Below, piece after piece: positions 57,064 to 64,000 of a DNA stretch of 64,000 bases (the first letter of the stretch is position 1; each line of letters begins with the position of its first letter). This stretch comes from Saussurea involucrata. Its lineage: Eukaryota > Streptophyta > Magnoliopsida > Asterales > Asteraceae. The DNA lies in contig CM066315.1 of the NCBI GenBank assembly GCA_033807775.1, positions 4,964,501 to 5,028,500 of the forward strand, written 5' to 3'. A program made the translations under genes and the position numbers. The notes beneath the pieces were generated by a model, which was given only the letters and a program-made list of their open reading frames with translations, was not told where the DNA came from and did no database searches.

Positions 57064-60000
57064 ATCCTCCCAACCTTAAAGAGATTTCGTCCTCGAAATC
57101 TAGATTCCCTTACAACCAAAGGCTAACCAACTTAACGTCGACCATGTTCCAATAGCTCCCAACTGGAATCTAAATTCCCCCACGCAGACTGCTATGACAA
57201 AACCTCAAGCAACCCTTACCAACAATGTCCTCTCAGGTACATTGTACTTATGTCTGAGTGAACGCTCCATCTACTAGAGCAACTCCCAACCAGACGACTT
57301 AGGTGTTCCAACCTTAGGTGTTCCATACTCCCCTAACGACAGATCCCGACTCTAAATCAATCCGTGTCCACACACTTTTAAATTTTCTCCAATTAGCCTA
57401 AGGTTTGATCACATCTAAAACCAACGAACCTCCAAATCCAAGGTTCCCGCTGCTGAACTGGCACTTACTCCTAACGAGTCCCATTAGACTCCAACACCGA
57501 CGGTCGTTACTGACGCATCGCTTACACCACTCCAAAAGTACGTCTAATTACCAATCATCCAATTGACATATTCTTTTACCACACGAGGAGGGTCATCTCG
57601 CTAAAACTATATATCACAATCGAACCTCTTAGGATCATCATAACCGATACCACAATTTATTAAAATTTGGCTACACCCTCCAATTACACTAGTGGTTCTT
57701 GGCCTCGAAATCCAAAAGTTGACACCTAGTCACACCACCAAAACTCGACCCATCACAGGGCTCCACACACGAGCTTCCTTCCTCGAACATCCCACGAATC
57801 CAAGGTCATCCCCATGGCCTAAAGGGTCCTACACGCCCTTTATACAAAACCGACAAACCCAAAACAAGGTTGCCGAAGTGAACGGTTACCATAAGCATTA
57901 TTAGAAGAGACCGCGAGTCCCACCTTTCAGTTACCAACTGAGAATAATTCAACCCCGCAGCGACACCATACGCTCATGGTAATAACACGCGTTAGAAACC
58001 CAATCTTTCACCGAAAGGTTCTACACGCCCTCACCCTTTAACTGGGGTTGCTCAACCTCACCAAGCCTAATGAGTTCAAGGTTTTCAATTGGCAGACTCA
58101 ACCAATATGCCAATAAAGTTTTCACTAGATTTTTTAACACGAAGGTTTTTATACCAACATAACATACGTACAAAAACTTACTACTACCCAAGGTTCTAAA
58201 TAGCGCGAGGCGTGGCGTGGTGGCAAGGCCAAGCCTTAAGCCTTAGGAGCCACGACGAGGCCACGACGTTTATCAAGGCGTGACTTATGGCGGCAAATCT
58301 TTATATCATATATAATATTATATACAAAAACATATGTTTTGTACTATTACTCGACGAGTCAATAATAATAGACAAGTTAAATTAGGTTATATATTAAAAA
58401 CTAGGAAATGAGACACTAAAAACGTAAAGAAAAATCAAATATCGCGTCACAAAAGACCACACATTAGGTCATGGCGTGCCACAAACATAGCGTGGCGTGA
58501 GACACAAGCCTTAAGCCATGGCGCGCCATGACGGCTGTTGCGGCGAGCCTTTTAGAACAGTGCTACTACCCAACCGGTAGATGCGCAAACATGGACACAC
58601 TCGTCCCACGTATGAAAAATCATTTTTGAAAACTATTTCATCGCAAATCAATTTACTAACAGAACGTATAAAAGTACTCGACAACTTTTAAAATGAACCG
58701 CTTGGGTCCCATCACGGATTTACTTATACTAAACACGCAAGGTAATTTCCTATATTAAAATAGTGTTCAACAACATGTTTGTACGAACTTCAAAAGAAGG
58801 ATTTACACGACATCAATTCCCAAAATTCTCTTTTTAACCATAAAACGACATGAACTGTAATTCCTTAGCAACTTCGCATGTGTCAGTTTGTTCGCAGGGA
58901 AACGTAACAATTCATTTACACACCTTGATTAAAAATACGCAATGAGTTGGGTCATCTCCCAGTTTTAAATCGAATAACAAGATACTTTCATCACTTGGAA
59001 GTATCGGTTTAAACATCGAAAAGAAATCTCAAATCAAAATTTTGCATGCCGATCTGTAACACTTTCCTAGTAGTCGCACTGAATTAATATATCACGCAAC
59101 AGATAGTCACTACTAAATTTTCAAAGTAGAAATTCCTTAAATCAAATTTCAAAATTTCTCATTTTTAGTCATATAATTACAAGGAAACAAAATCCTTTGA
59201 CCAGGCTCGCACACCTCAATGTGTTTTTCTCAAAACTTCGGAAAACAATATGTGCACATAATTTGATTGACACATAAAATAATTCAAATCAACCTCAAAC
59301 CTTAAACCGCACAAGCGATGCACATTAACGCCCCAAAATATTGGCTACCAAAAGAATTCATGTCAATAAACCATTATAGTGCATTTGCGAGAAAGAACAT
59401 CAAAAATACCAACAAACGAGAGTGCATAAAACAGGACATTAGAGATGTACTAACATGATGCTCTTATATGCATTACTCACGCCACGTATAAATCAATTAG
59501 CACACCTAGCAAGTTGCAACAAAATATGCTACCACGATTCTAAAAGGAGAAGCCATGTGGCATTAAAACTCCAAAAACCACTATTTTTGGTGCAATACGA
59601 CATAAAGTACATTTCTCAACAAAACTCGCATGACACACAATACTCCCTAAAACCCATGGATTAACGCACACAATCATTCAAGTATGCACACGACAAAGTG
59701 TCACCCATGCACCGCAAAACGTCGTAAAACGAAACTCCATCATACTCCACAAGACTTCCATCAAACTCGATGGAACTCAACGACATCCAACCAATTAAAT
59801 GGTGCCAAAGTTTTCGTTTTCAATAATCAAATCGCATAAAACAATGTTATGACCAAATCATCATAATTCCAAAAATCTCCATTTTGTTGCAACACAAAAT
59901 AAAATAACACCCTTTTCGTCAAGACTCGTAAAAATCAAAATTCCCATTAAAGCTCAACACTGAAACAAGGGAAGGTAACTCTCCTTTCAAACCTTAACAT

Positions 60001-60867
60001 ATGTGGAGGAGATCCAATGTTAAAGTCGTAAGTCGCGGTTACTTGTCTAAAACCATAAACGACATTAAAATATGGATATCACAGTATCCGAAAGTAGTAG
60101 TGGACAACCACAAAGAATAAAGTAAGTCTCGACCAGGTTTACAACTACCTGTCGTAAAATAATTTCATGCATGCTCCAAAATCATGGTTTAAAATCTTGT
60201 GTGTGTGCTAAACGTTTTCCAAGATTCTGCAATGCCGTTTATACGACGATTTGAAACACAAGAAGTAATTGATGCAATTTATTTTAAAAGCAAAATAAAT
60301 TTCGTGCATATATTTAGTCGGCACTCAACGTCCAGGTCACACTCTTCCAATTTCTCCGATCACTCTATCGTCATCCGGATGCTCAAACATCTTAACGCAT
60401 CATTGAAAGTCACATCGACTAACCTTACAATTTTCCCCTCGAATCAAGGTCAATTCAATAAGCCTATGACTCCAATCCAACCATCAAGTTTGACCCGAAC
60501 GGTCCACTTAATGCAATCACCATGCTTACCGCCACTCCAAATGGCAAATGCTAAAATCGTCAACCTCTTCTAACGACTGCTCGCTTAGAACTCCTTCACT
60601 ACCCCAACGGTCATCACGCTAGAGTCGTTCACGTACTCTCATGTAACTGGTAGGTTCACCATAACACTGGCCATGTGCAATTATGAACGTACCGTACATG
60701 ATTATCCTTGCTACTCTTGACGTGACTTCTCGTTTCTAGTGACTCCAACAACCTCCAAATATCCAATCTTAGAGTGCCTAATGGTGCAATTTCGCTCTCA
60801 TTTACTTAAAGAACGCTAGTTTGAGTCTAGGTATCCAAAAATTAACACCTAATTCTCTCAAACTTAT
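57064..60867 (-). other. interior of the older gypsy element, no readable ORF
   Basis: About 3.8 kb including a hAT insertion at 58189-58562. Open frames on either strand are short and unrelated to known retroelement proteins. The reason for the loss, decay or replacement by unrelated DNA, cannot be decided by eye. Confidence 0.6.
58189..58562. mobile_element. hAT-type MITE with perfect 8-bp duplication (374 bp)
   Basis: It begins CAAGGTTCTAAATAGCGCG and ends CTTTTAGAACAGTG, inverted, with CTACTACC on both sides exactly (58181-58188, 58563-58570). The arms are GC-rich (GGCGTGGCGTGG) around an AT-rich centre. It inserted after the gypsy element. Confidence 0.9.
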
Positions 60868-60879
60868 GCTCTGATACCA
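60868..60879 (-). promoter_or_regulatory. primer-binding site of the older gypsy element
   Basis: On the minus strand TGGTATCAGAGC lies three bases from the LTR end at 60883, matching initiator tRNA-Met. It fixes the orientation of the element. Confidence 0.9.
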
Positions 60880-60882
60880 ACT

Positions 60883-62427
60883 TGTAACACCCTCAAAATT
60901 GGAAAGGGCAACTAACAAATATCTCGATAAAATAACCAAAAGAGGATAAAATCCTTTCTACAAACCATCCTTGAAAATACCTCAAAATTTAAACATCACA
61001 ACTACCACAATTAATAACTCAATACGGGTGTTACTTAACACAAACACAAGTTGTCAATCCCAAATAAGTGCGAAAGACTTCACTAAGCAAAATCACTTCT
61101 CGCGTACTCTACTAGCACTCATCACTTCACAGTGTAGCTAAAGTTATTCCCAACCTGAACCTGTTGCATATGCCGACAAATAAAAAGGTTAGGCTAATGC
61201 CTAGTGAGTTCAAGAGTTTACATCATGAGCAAATAATTTGATAGACCAAAAGATTCAACTCAAGTCATGATTTCCAAAAAGGGGTTTGAATAAAATACAC
61301 CGACAACCCAATTTCCAAACGCACACAATTTCCGTGAGGAAAGCTTCCAATGAAAATCATTTCTCAGCAATGGACTCAAATCCAAAACTCATTCAAGAGG
61401 TAAATAAATAATAAATTCCCAAATAATCATCAATGCGAATAATACTCCAATAGTGGAAAACATCCAAACAAGGATGAGACATAAAATACCATCCATCAAT
61501 CATGGAAAAACAATCCATACGCATATAATACGACGGCGACAACACAGATAAACAAAATACCCGAAAACAACACCCTTCGGTGACAGGGGAGACCCGATTT
61601 CATCGAATGTGGCGAACACACAAGTTAAACCACAATTATAAAATACAAACATGTTTCATAGATGGGAAAACATATAACATAACCCATATCCAGGTCTCTA
61701 GTCAATCGTAGACATCAACCCAAACCGGATCTCTAGTCTATTGTGACATCAATCCAAACTGGATCTCTAGTCAATTATGACATCAATCCAAACCGGATCT
61801 CTAGTCAGTTGTGACATCAATCCAAACCGGATCTTTAGTCAAGTGAGGCATCAACCCAAACCAGATCTTCACATATAAGACAAAACATTCAAAAAGGCAC
61901 ATACTCGAATAAAACGCCAATAAGCGCATAACACATCCACGGCTCCACCTCGAGCTACTAAAACCGGCAAACACTCAAAAGACCCATTTGAGTATAAATC
62001 AAGCCCTTAAAGGCAAAATAAACGTTTGGCTAAATACGTGTTGCTCACACGGTTACGTAAACCAAAATACATCGTTACCCAAAATCTTTGCCTTTTAATT
62101 CTCAATTGGCCTTCGGACCAAAATAAAGGTTTTCAACTCTCAAAATATTCATAAGGTCGAGATTGGCCAAAATCCCCAACTCACACGTTCACATTTTCAA
62201 AACGTAACATACCATAACTATTGTATAATCTCAACAAACACTAAAAGTGTATTTGACCAAGCAACCTCCACTTATGCAATAAATTAATAAAACCACTTTC
62301 CCTCGTGATTTGTTTATCAATCACTCAAAATCCCCAAATGTGGGTGTTTTTACAAGATTTGTAAAGCTCAACACTTTGATTAAATCAAAACCCACTAATT
62401 AACTCAACAAGCGATAATTTTATATAA
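60883..62427 (-). repeat. 5' LTR of the older gypsy element, truncated
   Basis: It starts TGTAACACCCTC and follows the other LTR to about 61868, where sequence equal to roughly 55055-55650 is missing, then continues to TATATAAAG at 62427. The outer end is lost. Confidence 0.82.
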
Positions 62428-62628
62428 AGTTTTAAATAAGTCAATAAGTTATAATGAAATGACTTATCAAAAACTCCTTATCACTGGTGCCAAACCGCTA
62501 TAAGCAGTTTTCTTTTTTAACCATTCAAACACTAAAAACTGCTTATTACCGATACCACATCGGAATAAGTTAATAAGCACTTTAAATAAGCAATCCAAAC
62601 ACCCCCTAACTATTACATATTGATTCTA

Positions 62629-64000
62629 GGGAAATTAATTAAAATTCCCCAAGTTCATATTTGATTTACTGAAATGCCCCAACTCTCTCCCGTTTTGCAG
62701 TTTTACCTCGCGATCCCGCGATTTGGGCCGCGATCGCGGACCAGGCCCATGTGGCCCGCGATAAGAGTCTGTGATGGGCCGTGATATGGGCAAATATTAC
62801 ACTTTTGGTCCCTGTCCTCGATGGGGCCGCGATTTGGTCATTTTTTGAGTTTTTCACGTGTTTTTGCATGTTTTTACTGTTTTTTTTTCACACTTGTTGT
62901 CTGATTTGTTTCCATTATTGTACTTGGAAAACAAAATTGTGGTTGCAATTCACTGAGTTGTTTTAACAATGTTGAATTATTGTACTTGGAATATGACTTT
63001 GTGGTTGCAATTCATCTTCCTCAATGAAATTTCATCCATAAATATCAGTAAAATGCAATCCATAATCATTCATCCATTCCAATGTGGTTGCAATTCACAT
63101 CCATTCCATCCTTCTTTCTTGCTTTCTTTCTTCATCATTTCAGTATTTTATACTACTGTAAAAATGAGTTTAGCTGTTGCAAAAGCTAAGCTATATTTCT
63201 GTTTTGATGGTGAATGGGTGCAACACAACAATGAGTGGAGTTTTGCTTATAAATATAAGCATGGTATAAAATTTCCAGTAAACTTTACACATAAGAAGTT
63301 TGTTGCATACGCCATGCAAAAAATGTGGAATCGACCCTTCTTCTGTTGCAAGTTAGTATACAAGAATGATGATGGGTCAACTGTGGAGTTATCCAACGAT
63401 GGAGATATCTCTGGTTTTCTGCAATTTGCAGCCCAGTCCGAAAGACCTCCATCACTTTTTGTGTATGCCGATTCATCGGTGTGCGACGAAGACGATGACG
63501 AAGGTGATGACGAAGGTGATGGCGAAACCCAACTGGAGCCTGATTCTCAAATTCAGGTGTCCCTACGACCCAACAATTTATTCGGATCATACATATGGTC
63601 TTAACGACTGTTATCCTGATTTTGTTCCGGAGACGCAACAACAAGAAGAAGAAGAAGAAGAAAGACGATTTGCTGGAGTTGCTAATGACGAAACCCATGT
63701 TTTCACAATGGGTAGATCTGATATAGAAAGATCAAGTACCGATAGTGATGAGGACGAAGAAGGAGAAAAGTATACCCCTAGTAATAAATCATTTAGTGAG
63801 TTAATTGACTATTTTGATATGCCTCCTCTTCTTCCAACCCCGGAGAACCATATACAAACCTACGAACCCGCACCTTATAATCGCAGTTCAAGGATACGTG
63901 TAGGTGAAATATTTGATACGAAGAATGAATTGGCCACACAACTCGGAATTAAGTTCATAGAAGAGGGTTTCGAAAGTAACACGAAGAAATCCGACAAACT
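62629..64000 (+). mobile_element. MULE, left part (right end outside the window)
   Basis: GGGAAATTAATTAAAATTCC at 62629 matches the terminal GGGAATTTAATTAAAATA of the Pack-MULE at 25790, and both are followed by a similar run of phrases ending in a GC-rich GCGATCGCGGACC-type block. Inside is a mudrA-like gene. The probable left duplication is the 9 bases before 62629 (TTGATTCTA), to be matched beyond the window. The GC-rich subterminal block (62707-62780) repeats GCGATC and CGCGAT in both orientations. Confidence 0.75.
63164..64000 (+). CDS. mudrA-like MULE transposase, N-terminal part, one frameshift
   Basis: ATG 63164 opens M-S-L-A-V-A-K-A-K-L-Y-F, followed by F-D-G-E-W and an acidic stretch; the N-terminal part resembles the PB1-like/plant MULE leader. 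Near 63558-63566 the frame must shift by one base: the first frame stops at 63604, while the second stays open to the window end. The second frame begins D-P-T-I-Y-S-D-H and at 63895-63999 reads I-R-V-G-E-I-F-D-T-K-N-E-L-A, then N-T-K-K-S-D-K, which is the start of the MuDR DNA-binding domain. The DDE core is beyond the window. A glutamate run (GAA repeat) lies at 63644-63663. The shift could be a real lesion, a short intron or a sequence error. Confidence 0.8.

Larger units (their letters stand above)
54087..62427 (-). mobile_element. older gypsy element, minus strand, no coding capacity
   Basis: The 3' LTR is 54087-57063 and the truncated 5' LTR is 60883-62427, with a tRNA-Met primer site beside it. 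Inside (57064-60867) the sense strand is rich in G and T, and no Gag or Pol motif could be read. On the sense strand GATTTCGAGGACGAAATCTC sits just before the 3' LTR, a sequence typical of Tekay-type chromoviruses. In the first 190 bp the LTRs differ at about 4% of positions, so this copy is older than the one at 28889. The 5' LTR lost its outer end (about 850 bp) and an inner block of about 590 bp. Confidence 0.82.
54013..62606. mobile_element. MITE split by the minus-strand gypsy element
   Basis: Left end GGGGGTGTTTGGAATTGCTTA and right end TAAGCAATCCAAACACCCCC are inverted, and the parts 54013-54086 and 62428-62606 would together make about 250 bp. Target duplication is unclear. Confidence 0.65.

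Noticed and set aside
60199..60573. 124-codon ORF in the older gypsy interior
   Set aside because: It is antisense to the element, has no conserved motif and no start context; treated as chance.

Overview
The window is a eudicot nuclear chromosome segment: AT-rich, intron-containing host genes, and layered plant transposons. The mix (SIRE-type copia, Tekay-like gypsy LTRs, MULEs, hATs, PIF/Harbinger MITEs, Helitrons) suggests a large-genome asterid, possibly Asteraceae; the family is an inference, not shown by any one marker.

Layout. 1-3840: 3' part of a copia element with an open polyprotein. 3841-6492: two same-orientation Helitron-like elements, one carrying a 3x210-bp tandem repeat. 6566-23283: a four-level nest. 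A MULE-like element holds a long-TIR element, which holds a gypsy solo LTR (8615-21463), which holds a decayed SIRE-type copia element (9746 to about 20.7 kb) with gag, pol and a third env-like ORF. 24253-27138: a fold-back element, a Tourist-type MITE, and a Pack-MULE with a perfect 9-bp target duplication and a captured MATH-domain fragment. 28889-36831: a young gypsy element (LTRs about 99.4% identical) with a decayed interior. 37031-38040: a hAT element.

Host gene island, 38.6-44.1 kb: two plausible host genes, both on the minus strand. One is a single-exon 174-aa membrane protein; the other is a four-exon DUF936 gene whose introns 1 and 2 contain tandem repeats.

44992-62606: three PIF/Harbinger-like elements, a hAT, a gypsy solo LTR with target duplication ACAGT, a second gene-capturing MULE-like element (SDR fragment and a run of 22 G), and an older minus-strand gypsy element that split a MITE. 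62629-64000: start of a MULE with a mudrA-like transposase that runs off the window.

No rRNA, tRNA gene or CRISPR array was seen. Most of the interest lies in how transposons nest, capture host exons and use short-period palindromic arrays. The two MULEs at 25790 and 62629 share terminal sequence and may be a non-autonomous/autonomous pair.
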